From NCBI RefSeq assembly GCF_021917145.1, contig NC_061078.1, forward strand, positions 6,983,076 through 7,047,075: DNA of 64,000 nt. Reading direction: 5' to 3'. Positions 22,654 through 37,335 of this stretch are shown here, piece after piece (the stretch's first letter is position 1; every line of letters begins with the position of its first letter). The notes beneath the pieces are model-generated. The model was not told the origin of the DNA and ran no database searches. It saw nothing but the letters and a program-made list of their open reading frames with translations. This DNA is from Hypomesus transpacificus. Its lineage: Eukaryota; Chordata; Actinopteri; Osmeriformes; Osmeridae. Made by a program: the position numbers and the translations under genes.

Positions 22654-25239
22654 ATGTCTGCCTTCAAGTTCACCCTGCTGACCCTGCTGCTGGTGTCTGC
22701 CTGCTGGGCAGAGGAGGAGGTATACCACCTAGTCTACCTATGTACTGTATCTACAGATCCTGCTGTGTGCTTTGTCACTTATATACTAACATACCATAAC
22801 TTTGTATTCTTCTAAATCTCTCTCCAATCACCGTTACGGCTCTGCAGACAGGTGTGTACAGTTATTTTTGTTCTGTGTAACATGATGAACTACATTTTCC
22901 AAAACTTGAGTATGTAATGTTGCACATGAGAGCCCTAACTTTAGTTCCTTTGCAGAGAGTGTGGAGGACCAATCAGATGATATGTCTGTGTCTGCCCTGC
23001 TGGAGAGAGCCAATAAGAACATAAGTAAGTCAGTTAGCCCTTCAACATACTAATGCTAGTATAGAAGCTATTAGCGGACCAACTCAACCAGACATTGTAG
23101 AAGAATATATAAAACAAACACCTCCTGTTGGATCACCAAACAAACAAGACTGGAGTAGTACAGATGTTTGAGACACACATTTTGAGGAACATGCTGCATA
23201 TTTTGACAACATTAAGAGGGGCTTAAGGAAAAATCTGGCAATGTACCTTAACCGTGTCTTGCTTCTTGATGGTGGTCTCCTCTGCTGTAGCCCCTGACTT
23301 GGATATGCCTATCCTGATGGACGGTGACATCGCTGTGGAATCTGAGGCTGAGAGGAACGCTGACCCCTGCACCTCCAGTGGCTGCATGTGGGGAAAGTGG
23401 ACCGACGGAAAGGTCTACATTCCCTACGCCATCTCCAATCAGTACTGTACGTAAATTGCCTAGTCTTGCTATTGCAACTCTAAGCCTAGTACAATGGTTG
23501 TTAATTTTGCATTGTACAGCTGTTTATAATCCTAGCCCAATTCCAGCATACAGGCCACAATCTTATGCTAACTGGAGCAAAATCAAAGATACCCTCCCAG
23601 TTCAGAAACAGTCAATGACTATCTGTTCTATTGTCCTCCCCCCTGTCTCCTCCCTGTCCCTTCTCATGTCTCCTTCCTGTGTCATCTCTCTTCCTCCCCC
23701 AGCTTCCAGGGAGAGGTCCATCATTGAGAGAGGTCTGGAGTCCTTCTCCTCCTTCTCCTGTATCCGCTTCAGACCCCGTCGCAGCAATGACAGGGACTAC
23801 CTCAACATCCAGTCTAAAAAAGGGTATAAAAATCTTCTAGGATAGCTGTCTAACATCTAATCAGACCTTAACATAGACATACCTTTTTACTACTGAGAAT
23901 AAACGTAATGTCTCTGGTTCCATTTGATTAAGGACACAAAAGAAAACACTACAATTTGAGCTTTTGGTCTCAAAACCTAAACTATACAATGGTCATGACT
24001 CCCTTTCCATCTGTGCTGCAGCTGCTACTCCTTCGTTGGTCGTCGTGGTAATGCTCAGGAGTTGTCTCTGGCTCGCAGTGGCTGCCTGTACCACGGCACT
24101 GTTCAGCATGAGCTTCTGCACGCCCTGGGCTTCAACCACGAGCAGACCCGCTCTGACAGGGACAACCACATTAGGGTGTTGCTGGAGAACGTCCAGTCTG
24201 GTGAGTGTGCAGTGCAGAAAGGGGGATCGAACCCCTGACGTGCTTGCTTTGACAGTGCTACAGCACCTCACCATTGTAGCCCCAAACCATCTTTGCTACT
24301 TTAACATTGTGAATTAGAAATATGTACATGCACTGTATATGTACACACAAAGTTGTATCATACTTATGTGTAGATATATATTTTAAAGAGCCATATTGAG
24401 CACCTTTGATAGCCAGCCAGGAGTACTTTGCTGACTAATAAATATAATATCACTGTATACTGAATGTCTCTTCCCTTTATGCTTTCAGGCATGGAGCACA
24501 ACTTCAGGAAGATCGCCACCCTGAACCAGGGCACCTCCTATGACTATGGCTCTGTCATGCAGTACTTTAGGTCAGTACTGGATCTCTGCCTATGAGAACA
24601 ACCACAGGGACTAGTCTAAACTTCAGTCTAAGGGAAACAGACATCACCAGGTAATAATCCGCACTTTAGTTCTACAGAAAAAATAACCTTTTCCTCATGG
24701 ATATGTCTCCTACAGGACTGCCTTCTCTAAGAACGGCCAGCCCACCATGGTGCCCATCCCCAACAGCAACGTTGCCTTTGGCCAGGCCAAAGAGATGAGC
24801 AGGAATGACAAGGCCAGGCTCAACACGCTGTACAAGTGCTGTAAGTTCATAAGAGAGTTGTACAACAGTACTGCCACAGTGTTGGGGTGCGTGGAAAGTC
24901 TGAACTTAGTCCCCCTCACTGTAGATTAAACTGGTAGTCGTATTAACTCTGGAATCTGTAGCACTTCTGCTGGCTGCTTTCCACTCACCTATGAACTCAG
25001 ATCAACATATTTTGATTGTGTAACAAATTTCCACAAATCTCAAGTTGACAAAAAATGTCCATATATTAAAAGTACCAGTGGAACCATTTGGATTAAACTG
25101 GAATTATATGTATAATTATTTACTTAAAATAATACAGTACAAGGAAGTTTATTTATATACGTAAATACTTTTATGTAAACTATTTTAGATTTTGCAATGG
25201 TAACTGTTTTTGCACATTTGTTGTCTGGTTTCTACAGAA
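22654..25239 (+). CDS. Astacin gene D: C6AST nephrosin-like metalloprotease, near-identical twin of B
   Basis: Coding exons: 22654-22719, micro-exon 22848-22851 (ACAG), 22956-23024, 23291-23446, 23703-23823, 24022-24200, 24489-24570, 24716-24840, and 25238-25239 (AA of the split stop). Every exon length equals that of B; 804 nt, 267 aa. Differences from B that I can see are few: NKNI for NENM at the end of exon 3, HIRVLLE for HIKVLLQ in exon 6, and MQYFR for MQYHR after the Met-turn. The 256-bp intron between exons 4 and 5 (23447-23702) differs from that of B (11643-11898) at a single base by eye. The last intron and 3' flank are clearly more diverged and carry indels. Secreted zinc protease with signal peptide MSAFKFTLLTLLLVSACWA and zinc site [19 protein letters not shown]. 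Confidence 0.88.
22848..22851 (+). other. Candidate 4-nt micro-exon of gene D
   Basis: ACAG between CTCTGCAG and GTGTGTAC, as in gene B. If it is skipped and the first acceptor of exon 3 is used, the frame ends in TAA at the exon border. Confidence 0.55.
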
Positions 25240-25457
25240 GGAGATCAGATGGGCAAACATCAACACCGTATTGGATGCTTCCCCGTGCAAGGGTCTCACC
25301 ACAATCGTTGTGACTTGCCGAAGCCCAGGAATCTGCCAATATAGCAAGGGGACCTCCTAAGCGTGTTTCAAATCATCTCTGTTGCATGTATTCAGTTTCA
25401 TCTTCCTGGACTGAACTTCTATCCCCCTAAGACTTTGTGTCATGACTTTGATCCAAC

Positions 25458-25463
25458 AATAAA
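25458..25463 (+). terminator. Poly(A) signal of gene D
   Basis: AATAAA in the same context as in gene B. Confidence 0.65.
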
Positions 25464-25804
25464 CTTTGCACCAAACTGAACATCACTGACTTTACTGTCT
25501 TCCTTAATAGATCATACATGGCATTTAACATGTTAGATGTGTTTTAGTCATTACTGATTCAATTGATAAAAGGGAACATTTTAAAACCGACATCTATTTT
25601 ACAACTCAGACTGGAAACCTACAGATGAAGAATGTAGTTAACAGTTCCAAAGTAATTTTCGATCAATGATGGCATGAGTCCAAGCAATAAAAAAAAAAGA
25701 TAAAAAGCCATGCGAATAAAAACAGCAGTAATATACAGTGTCTAAATACAAATCTAATCACAAATATGACTCAGAGAAGTCGAGAGATCTATACCAAAAA
25801 ATGT

Positions 25805-26263
25805 AAAAATGGAACTCGTGAGCAGAATAAGTGTTGTTTTGCAGTAAAAAGGACGTGATCTAAGTCGAGCATGTTCAATTTGCAATGCCAATTTGTCTCG
25901 TGCTGGCAAGGACCCTAATACACAACATAGGCCTATCCGCTGTTAAAACATTTGCGTATGAAACATCAGAAAGAAATTCAAGAAATCTAAAAGGCTAATA
26001 TTTTGGATATTGATTGGATCTTGAGATAGGGTAAACATAAGAATATGATAATTGTCAAAATAGTTTTTCCCACTTGTCTTCCTGGCATAATGTTGCCTAT
26101 TCTTTTTTTTTTACAGTAAAAATAATAAAAAATACACAGCTGTGGACGTTGTTTCCTTCATTAATGTGTTTACTGTGTTAATGGACTGAGGATGGGTGTA
26201 GGATTCGGTATTCGGTTTTAGATTCGCCCAGAACCCCAAAAATCGGGATTTGGTGCATCCCTA
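25805..26263 (+). mobile_element. Truncated hAT-like element upstream of gene E
   Basis: The right end is GGTGCATCCCTA (TIR of the TAGGGATGCACC type), and the interior matches the inverted copy at 43810-44430 inside ANO1, for example ATGGAACTCGTGAGCAGAA near 25810. The left TIR is missing. The equivalent flank of gene F (near 29830) lacks it. No transposase is seen. Confidence 0.7.
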
Positions 26264-26591
26264 TAAAATATCAACAATTTGAAGGAGCATCAGACTGAAA
26301 ATGACAGATGCGCATCTGGAAAGTAGCACCTGTTTGACCTCAAGTTTAAAGCACTTACACAAGTAGTCAACATGTTTGGTTACATTGCTAATACATTCCC
26401 CCATGGTTCAATGTTTTCTCTGGATTGTCCAAAAATCTGCAGGTCAGAAGCGATTAAACAAATGGACCTGTCAGCACTCTAATGTTCCCCCCTCCTCCTT
26501 GTATGTGCTTATCTTTATCAACAGGTGTACCTGGGGGGAACACTACCACCTGATTATGCATGCTGGGATCCCCTGGCTGCTCAGGAATTGA

Positions 26592-26597
26592 CACGTG
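26592..26597. promoter_or_regulatory. CACGTG E-box in the gene E promoter
   Basis: Palindromic CACGTG 20 bp before the TATA element, kept upstream of gene F at 30257-30262. The surrounding 200 bp is also conserved, so the motif alone is weak evidence. Confidence 0.4.
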
Positions 26598-26611
26598 TAC
26601 CTGAGGGAACC

Positions 26612-26618
26612 ATATAAG
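26612..26618 (+). promoter_or_regulatory. TATA box of gene E
   Basis: ATATAAG, about 50 bp before the donor of a non-coding exon that ends at 26666. The second exon starts at 26755 and contains the ATG. Confidence 0.6.
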
Positions 26619-26769
26619 AGGCTGGCTGCACTGACCTTTCTCACACCTACTTGCAGAAGCGCCAAGGTGAGTCTTTGTGCCAGACAGCGGGTGGAGTGAT
26701 GTATGCAAGTGTTTCTACTGACCACATCCGACCAGTGTTTTTGATGTTCTGCAGGTCCGTTGCAGCAAC

Positions 26770-28924
<2,155 letters not shown>

Positions 28925-29024
28925 ATGCGTTGAGGTCTTCCGTGGACTCAAGGCCCCCTGGTGGCGGACATCCCGTGAAACAACTTAATTTCACGACTTA
29001 ACTTTACATTCAAAACTTCAACCT

Positions 29025-29030
29025 AATAAA
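29025..29030 (+). terminator. Poly(A) signal of gene E
   Basis: AATAAA about 100 bp after the split stop codon. Confidence 0.65.
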
Positions 29031-29099
29031 TCTGAGCAAAGAAAATCTGAAATGGGACTGTACTCATTATTATACATTTGTGTTTACTTCATCAAGCAC

Positions 29100-29890
29100 A
29101 ATATTATGTCATGTCCAGTTTCACATGGATGTAGACAAGATATTATCCACACCATACACTGTGAAATTGTCCGATACTTATATTTGCAATTCACATTGTG
29201 TATAACCACCATTTAAAAGGTGTACCATTAAGAAATAACAAAATAGCAGCTCAGTTCCCAAGTAGAACATGACATCCAGACAATCATACATGACTATCAT
29301 TCAAAATGTTCTATTCTATTCAACACCCAGGTATAGACAGTTGATAAATATCCTAAAGGTTTCTTAGTTGAGTCTATGTTGGATACAGGCTAGTAACAGA
29401 ATCCATTAAACAAAATACATGTTTCGATGTCCTTCACAAAGGCCGATCTGTGAATATTAACAGAAGCTACTCAGAGCTATGAAAAACAAGATGTGGCTGT
29501 GTGCCCATCAAACATATGCTGGGTTTCCCAGGCTTCCCAAGGCTTTTCAGAGTATGTTCAGTTCCCACCTGCATATATTTTACAACTCAGACTGGAAAAC
29601 TACAGATGAAGAATGTTGTTAAAAGTTAAAGTTATTTTTGATGGCATGAGTCCAAGCAATAAAAAAACGATAAAAAGCCATGTGAATAAATCAGCAGTAA
29701 TATACAGTGTCTAAATACATATCCAAAGTACAATTGGCACTGCCTACATCCAATTATCATTCAATATTAAGTTTATATAAGTTGTTGACCAGAAAGCTGT
29801 ATGACTCAGAGAAGTCGAGAGATCTACCATTAAATGTACTAATGAACTGCTGCGCTAAGGCCTGTGGCCGATGTGGTAAAGACTCAGTTG
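29100..29890. other. Spacer between astacin genes E and F
   Basis: No gene is seen. The part from about 29575 to 29830 matches the flank upstream of gene E (about 25585-25795), showing that the E-F duplication unit includes upstream DNA. Confidence 0.55.
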
Positions 29891-29898
29891 ACACGTTT

Positions 29899-30073
29899 CA
29901 TTTACATTTATATTTAGTCGTTTAGCAGACGCTCTTATCTAGTGCAATTTACAGTAAGTACAGGGACATTCCCCCGAGGCAAGTAGGGTGAAGGCCTTGC
30001 GGCGAGGAATCGAACCAGCAACCTTCGGAATGCTAGCCCGATTCCCTAACCGCTCAGCCATCTAACCCCCCCC
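29899..30073 (-). mobile_element. tRNA-derived SINE
   Basis: Read on the minus strand, the 5' part has an A-box-like TGGCTGAGCGG (complement of 30050-30060) and a B-box GGTTCGATTCC (complement of 30006-30016). A body follows, with a tail ending AGAGCGTCTGCTAAACGAC and AAATGTAAATG. That tail is shared by many teleost SINEs and their partner LINEs. It resembles elements common in salmoniform and osmeriform fish, from memory only. Confidence 0.75.
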
Positions 30074-30276
30074 TACATGCACTTATCTGGTGATCTACCG
30101 GGGCGCCTGCCCTTATGCTTAACTGAATCAAACATACCACAACCAGTCTCTTTGGTTAGGTCAAAAGCGATAAAACAAATTGACCCATCAGCACTCTGGT
30201 GTTCCCACTACCACCTGATGATTCATGCTGGGATTCCCGGGCTGCTCAGGTATTGACACGTGTACCTGAGGGAACC

Positions 30277-30283
30277 ATATAAG
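30277..30283 (+). promoter_or_regulatory. TATA box of gene F
   Basis: ATATAAG, about 48 bp before the donor of a non-coding exon ending at 30331. The promoter is nearly identical to that of E, including CACGTG at 30257-30262. Confidence 0.6.
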
Positions 30284-30434
30284 AGGCTGGCTGCACTGAC
30301 CTTCCTCACACCTACTTGCAGAAGCTGCAAGGTGAGTCTTTGTGCCAGACAGCGGGCAGAGTGCTGTATGCAAGTGTTTCCACTGACCACATCTGACAAG
30401 TGTTTTTGATGTTCTGCAGGTCCGTTGCAGCAAC

Positions 30435-32321
30435 ATGTTTGTGTTCAGATTCTCCTGGGCTGTCCTGGTCCTGCTGCTGGTCTCTGTCTGGGCCGAGGAG
30501 CTCACGAAGGTAGACCTGCTGGATACACCGCACCTCAGAAACATTTCTACAGCTACACCTATTAATATAACTTAATATTAATATCATATTCATATCTTCT
30601 TTTGCATTTCTGTCAACTGAAGGAAGAGACTTCTGTCGAACTGTCAGAGGGCCTGCCTGTGTCTGTGCTGCTGGAGAGAGCCAATAGAAATAGGGGTAAG
30701 ACTGCTGACTCTCAACATGCACTGTTAGAGTCTGCCAGTTCTCTAACACAGGGGTTTTCAAACGTTTTGGGGCCAGGGACCCCCCCTAACATACCGTTTT
30801 CCCCATTGGTTAGAGTCTATTAATCCTCTAACATATGCTTCTCTCATTAGTTAGAATGACTACCTTCTACCCACTGTCATTCCTCTGCTCTGTTCCCCCC
30901 AGTCCCTGACCTGGGTGGACCTATCCTGGTTGAGGGTGACATCGCTGTGGACTCCGAGGCTGAGAGGAACGCTGATCCTTGCACCTCCCGTGGCTGCATG
31001 TGGGGAAAGTTTACAGACGGAAAGGTCTACGTTCCCTACTACATCTCCAACCAGTACTGTATGTAACAGTACTGCATGGCTATACTCCAGATGGAATGTA
31101 CTTTTATGACAAATATCTTGAAACCCCCGTCAGCTGCAGGCCTGTTCTGAGGCTTTTTTACGGACCCTCCCTCTTCCTCCCCCTTGATAAATCGGTCTCC
31201 CGCTCCTCTACCTGCTCCTTTTTATGCCTCCTTTCTCACTCTTCCTCCTCCTGCTTTATCCTCCTCTCTCCTCTGCCAGCCTCCAGGGAGAGGTCCATCA
31301 TTGAGAGAGGTCTGGAGTCCTTCTCCTCCGTCTCCTGCATACGTTTCAGACCCTACCGCAACAGTGACAGGGACTACCTCAGCATTGAGCCACGTAGCGG
31401 GTCAGTCAGCCTGCTACAGATTACCATATAAACAACATATCACCTACAATTTATAATCTGAGGTTTAGAATTCCAGTGGCTTCTTCTCCTCTTCGCAGGT
31501 GCTCCTCCTATGTTGGTCGCCGTGGTGGTGGCCAGACTGTGTCTCTGGATCGCCAGGGCTGCCTGTACCACGGCACTGTTCAGCATGAGCTTCTGCACGC
31601 CCTGGGCTTCAACCACGAGCAGACCCGCTCTGACAGGGACAAGCACATTAGGATCTACTGGGAAAACATCCTAGATAGTGAGTAACACTAGAACAACACT
31701 TCTGTCCTCTCCATCTGGTGTCCACCTCTCTCACTCTCACCTACTCCCAACGTGCCTGTTTCTCTTTATCAGTCTCTTTCTGTGTTGTTAGCTTGCTCTC
31801 ACTTTATGAGTATGTTTAATCCTCTCAGTACTGAAAAAATTATCTCTTTCCATCAGGTTACAAGTTTGCCTATGACAAGATCGCCACTCTGAACCAGGGC
31901 ACTCCCTATGACTACAACTCAGTGATGCAGTACCATAGGTCAGTCACACATTCCTATGTAATCTCTAAATGTGCATCTCAAACTACTAAAAGCCTAAAAA
32001 CAAGTGATTTGCAAAGCATTGAGAACAAGATCCATTTCACCCTGCTGTATAAAGAGTGGTGGATTGTGGGTATTGTGGTTTTCTAGGTATGCCTTCTCCA
32101 AAAACAACAAACCCACCATGGTGCCCATCCCCAACGGAAACCTGGCTTTTGGTGAAGCCACTGAGATGAGCAGGAATGACATCATCAGGCTCACCTCACT
32201 GTACAAGTGCTGTGAGTTTATCTAAGCTGCCCTCACAAGATGCTCAGTTAACTTTAACACAAATCATGTGGTTCAACAGCTAAATTGTTTATGCTTTTTT
32301 CCCTTTCTTTCCCTCTCAGAA
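30435..32321 (+). CDS. Astacin gene F: C6AST nephrosin-like metalloprotease lacking one intron
   Basis: Coding exons: 30435-30509, 30623-30695, 30903-31058, 31280-31400, 31499-31677, 31857-31938, 32087-32211, and 32320-32321 (AA of the split stop). Total 813 nt, 270 aa. The second exon (73 nt) equals the micro-exon plus next exon of B (4+69), so the intron between them is absent here. Signal peptide [20 protein letters not shown] shared with E. Propeptide [11 protein letters not shown], mature start RNADPC. Zinc site [19 protein letters not shown], Met-turn SVMQY, six cysteines ending YKC. It differs from E after the zinc exon ([11 protein letters not shown] for [11 protein letters not shown]). 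Secreted zinc protease by family; it is the last member of the array, about 480 bp before fadd. Confidence 0.88.
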
Positions 32322-32422
32322 ACATCTAATCTGCCTTCATCTGTTGACTGAGAAGTCCACTTATGTTGAAGTACCCACTACATTCATTTAGCCTATTACC
32401 ATCTGGACTGTGTGATCAACAC

Positions 32423-32428
32423 AATAAA
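32423..32428 (+). terminator. Poly(A) signal of gene F
   Basis: AATAAA about 100 bp after the split stop codon. Confidence 0.6.
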
Positions 32429-32801
32429 AATAAAATCAACGATCTGTGTACGATTCAAAACGTTAAATATTGTATTATGCCTTTTTATGCTCAGACGAAG
32501 AACCATAGATTAGACAACAACAAAAACGACACTGCATATTTTATATATGTTTAGTTAACGAGGACAGACAGCAAAATGCCCTTGAAATATAGTTAAAAGG
32601 TCTTACAAAGAGAAAACCATTGACTTAAAGAGTACGATGACAGAGCATGCTTTAACTTTTACTGTGATAAATGTTTTTGTAATCCAATACTGCCCCTAGA
32701 GGTCAACCGGTCGTATACAAGGAAATTAACGATTTAATCTTACTTTTGGTTTCGACTACCCGTGTAGGTATTGTAATCCTTCGCTTCAAAATTGGATCAA
32801 G

Positions 32802-33839
32802 ATGACTGATTTCTTCAGCGTTTTACTGAAAATTTCAGACGATCTACGTGATGACAATTTGGAAAAAATGAAGTTCCTTTGTCAAGAATTAGGGAAAAGG
32901 CGTCTCGAGAAAATTGACAGTGGCATTAAACTTTTTCAAGAATTGATGCAGCGTAAAGAACTTGGACTTAACAACACGGAACCTCTTAAAATACTTTTGA
33001 ACAAAATTCGTCGGGAAGATCTCGCTGAGACATTGAATAACTTTGAAAGTCAGTCTCATGGACCACATACAAATCTACCGGACAAAACGGAACAAGGTAA
33101 CTCTAGAGATGCCACTGTCTGGGTGAAGATAGTTAGCTAGTGCTAATACTACTACTAGGCTAGCTAGCTACTGTTTTCCGAAAACCGACAGCCGGTGGCA
33201 GGTTAGCCTTGGCGCGGGCTTCCCGTACTGAGGTTTGTGTTGTTCTTCTCTCTACAGTTTGGCGTCGCTAATTGTATATCAACTGTAACATGGCAGCAAT
33301 ATGACATGCACTGTTGTTCTATAACTCATTTATTTTTGTGTAGTAAGTTATGTTTTGTGCAAAATCTCGAAAGTAAGGCAATTATGATGACAGGTGTTGA
33401 CATAAATCAGGCGATTGTTGCCTACTATCGTAATTGAAAGACATAGCGTTACATGTTGCATCCAATATAGACAAAGATTATAGTCTACCACACAAGTCGT
33501 TCCTTTAGCCAGTATCTAATCAAAGACATGGCTCTCGCTCTTGCTTTTTCACCTCCAGCCAAACTTAAAGCTGCAAGAAAAGTAATCATGGCCCAGCTTG
33601 GGAGGAAGTGGCGGATGTTGGGCCGGAGGCTGGGCCTGACAGAGGCCATGCTGGACGGCGTGGTCACCAAGCACCGCGACGTCCTGGAGGATCAAGTGGC
33701 AGGGATGCTGTGTGTATGGGAGAAGAGCCAGGGTGCCGAGGCACAGGCGGATGACCTTGTACGAGCCCTTAGGAGCTGTGACCTGAACCTGACTGCTGAT
33801 CTGGTGGTGAAGGAACTGGAAAAGCTCAAAGGAGAATGA
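32802..33839 (+). CDS. fadd: FADD, Fas-associated death domain adaptor
   Basis: Two coding exons, 32802-33096 and 33559-33839 (stop at the end), 576 nt, 191 aa. Exon 1 encodes the N-terminal death-effector domain (MTDFFSVLLKISDDL, then MKFLCQEL and a six-helix pattern to about residue 80). Exon 2 encodes the death domain (KVIMAQLGRKWRMLGRRLGL ... LVRALRSCDLNLTADLV). Human FADD also has two exons and 208 residues. Exon 2 is placed at the acceptor after TTTTTCACCTCCAG, which joins the phase-1 end of exon 1 in frame. An in-frame ATG at 33528 lies just before this acceptor and is therefore intronic. FADD links death receptors to caspase-8 through its two domains. Next to ano1, as in mammals, but here the two genes converge. 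Confidence 0.92.
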
Positions 33840-36800
33840 GGAGGAAGAGGACAAGAAGAGAAGAGGAGGAATAAATTAGTTTGAAGAAGAGGAGGAGGAG
33901 GATACAAAGGCGAGAGAACTAAAGGGGCTTAATAGGTTACCCAGAGTCCTAGTAATTCCATCTCAACCATGTGTGCTGTTTCTGATTATTTGGTGCTGCT
34001 TTGCTTGGATGTTTGAATGAGAAAGAAAGTAATAGAATGGATGTGTAATTGTAGGGAAGTATGATTCTGCTTGTGGTCGTCATGTTGTACTGGGCTGTGT
34101 GGGTGCTGCTTTCTGCCCATTATAAGATATAGATTATGATTTAATGACTATGAGTTACAATTTGCAGATACGTTGCATTTGAATTGTCTCACCCACTGCA
34201 ATGAAACCAAAGCTTCAGTTCAGCAAATGGAGTTGATCTTTGTGATTGATCCAGGTCAGTTTGGTACGCTGTCTTGTCCTGTGATGAAGATTCAGAGCTG
34301 AAAGGAGTAATCTCTCTAAATGTGAATCTGCAATACAAACATCAAGCTGTTGATTTTAGTTGTCACTGACTATTGAAGGTAAAGGCCAAATTGGAGAGGT
34401 GACCAGTAGCTATCAGGCGGTCTTTCTGGCCGACAAACAACTTGTGTCGCGCTGCGCATCGGTCAGAGGAGACGAGCGTTGTTCATTTGGAGCTTAACAC
34501 CAGCAGACCTCAACATAGAGCCAGGCGTTTTGTCAAAGCTGTTTGTATAAATGTCCTGTTTCCTGTATACCCCTTTTCCCTCTGCTCCTACTGAATGGTG
34601 TACACCAGCTTGGATGTTGCTAAGGGCAAGTCTATCCGTTTGTTTGAATATTGTTTTATTTTCAACAACATATTTTTGTAACAACAGAAACATTTTTACA
34701 AAGAATTTATCTGATTAGATATGCAATTTAAAACATGGAATATAATGTGTGATTATGAAACAAATAAATATTATATGTAATTCCTTGTTCAGGCAAAGGG
34801 GAAAGTCATCAGTCCAAGTGCTTTTTAACTGCATTTCTTTCATTTGTATTATGATTGTGTAGCACAATGCCAGGTTCACTTGAAAAATAGACTTTGGACT
34901 TGCTGTTCTAATCTGACTTTGGCAGGAAACCCAGAGAGCAATTCATTATCATAACAGTTGTTCGAGAAACCAGGCTAAGCTTTCGAACATTCAAGCAAAT
35001 GCACATAAAACGACAGGCTAACCTTGTTTTTTATCAGATATAACCTGCTTCTTTTATTTTGATTATTTCCTAATTCAGATAGTTTTCTAATCTAACCTAA
35101 TGGTATATTAAGACAAAACAGATCCCCAGCTAATCTACTTAATTTATCTTCCCTTTCATCTTTTTGATGGTTTTTATATGAATATTGATGGACACATACA
35201 CAAGCAGGACATTTAACATTTTTAGTTACCTTATTTTATTTAAAATATATACATTTGCAATCAGTTAACCCCTGGAAAACAAACCTACCAGAGAGGTCTG
35301 TGCAGAGTACCTCATAGATATGAGAACCCAACTGTAGTGATGTACAATATAAATAGACATCCACATAGCTGTCCAACAGCAACATCGGGAGTAAAGAAGC
35401 AATAAATTAACCTAAATACTAAAATTAAACTGCTCTGGTTCTACTGACCAATAAAGTCAACCAGAGTGGTGTGAGAATGTTTTTCTTTCAAGTTGTAGCA
35501 GATTCCTCAGGGATACACTGGAGTGTTTGAAATCGATTTGACTATTGGTTAGAAGTCAAGCACAAAGTCTAGTTATTGGTATCATTATGTCGTCCTTTAT
35601 CTACAGCAGCAAAGATCATATAAAAGAAGAGTGAGAAATGTCAATAAATCTGGAACTACTGCTGCAGTCCCTTATAGATCCCTTGTTCTGTGGACACCAG
35701 TTTTCCACTCGCTAAGAAACATCTGTCACGCACGAATACAGGTAGATGTAGGACAGAATCGTTGAAAAATATATCTTACAAGTAAATTACACATTCCAGT
35801 GGTCTGAGGGAGGAGTGTGTGTGGGTGTGTGTTAATGGGAAATACATCTACAGCTGAACATCTACAGTGTACAAATCTTGGCATAGATTCTTGCACATTC
35901 TACCACCTCAATATGAGCATTCCCTGTACTATATCTTCAACAGTATTAGTTTTGTACTATTGTATAGTATGCTATACTATATATATATATTAAACACGAT
36001 ACATACCCACTATTTCTAAGATACTAGCTATATTCTCTACCTAGTAAATCTGTCTAACATCAGTCCTTTTCCCAAACACAGACATCAACTTGACATTCTA
36101 GTCATTCAGTCAGAATCAGATTGTACAACAGCAACACAGCCCCTACCTTATCACTCAATATCATGATGATGTTACTGCCACGTCAGATTTCAGTCATTGT
36201 ACTTTTTCAGGACCTTTTGTGTGCAGGTTAAAAATTGTTTTTTAAACATGACACTGACCCTCCGAAAGATCTTTAGAAACCTTTGAATTTCAACAGATCT
36301 CTGACATGTGAAATGCAGAGTAAATATCAAAAGTCAAATAAATTAACAAAGTATATAGAACTGGATGACAGAAGATTGCCCTCTCCTTCACAAACTCCTC
36401 TAGTCTCAGCAATGTTTCACTTTTTAAGTCAAGCCCCCCATTGAAATTAAAAAATATTATTGAAATATATGAAAGAAGTAGTAGATTATAATCTTTGTTT
36501 TTGAGCAATACATCTCCGATGTTTAGCTAACAAACACAGACCCATTTGATCCAGTTGGCAAGAATCAAGATTTTATCACGTTGTTCTTTTATCATGTTTC
36601 CCTGCTCAGAACACCCTGTGCTTCTAGAAAAAGCTAGTCTCACCTCCTAACCTTTAAGATCTGCTGAGGAGGCTTAATATCGACATTATATTGAATACAT
36701 GTAGCTGTTCTAAAATGAGTTACTAGCTATACTATTACACAGAGAGCAGGCTGACAGACCCAAAGAGACGTTGAGAGGAGCAGAGAGCAGACTGACAGAA

Positions 36801-37335
36801 GGTCAGGATTTATTTAGCTCTGCCAATCTGTGCCCCGACATCCTCTAGATCTCATACAAAGGCAAACGTTACAAAATAAGTTAGAATACCAGAAAGAAAA
36901 AGTATTCTCCAACATCGCGATTCATTGTTCATAAAAAGAGGATGCAAGGCTTCATGATCTGTGAAATACCTGACAGTCATAGAGATCACCCTTCCCTCTC
37001 TACATCCTTTCCCCTAAAGCATCCCCTTGTCCTTGGGCTTCACACAACGATTTAAGCAAGCAAGTGGAAATAAAAAGGGGACAAGTGGACAAGTGGAAAA
37101 CTAAGTCAGAGAAAGAATTAGACATGGGTTCAGGTTGTATACAACTTGTTACAAGTCAGGGGAATGGAGCAGTTGTAGACACAGAGTCTCTGCTATGTAC
37201 AGTTGTCATAACCCTGTCCAGCCCATTCCAGCCTAAACCAGTCCAGACCATACCAGCCCACATCAATTAAGAGTAGACAAGACCAGACTAGAGTTTTGGA
37301 CAAAAGGACCTGCTTGTTAGCTTGCTGGTTAGCAG
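33840..37335. other. 3' UTRs and spacer between convergent fadd and ano1
   Basis: No further gene is seen. Poly(A) candidates for fadd: AATAAA at 33870-33875 and 34763-34768. Minus-strand candidates for ano1: TTTATT on the plus strand at 36809-36814 and 35235-35240. A purine-rich tract follows the fadd stop (33836-33905). Confidence 0.5.

Noticed and set aside
33528-33839. Independent start codon for a death-domain-only protein
   Set aside because: The ATG lies before the best acceptor (33558). Joining exon 1 to 33559 gives a normal FADD with matching phase.
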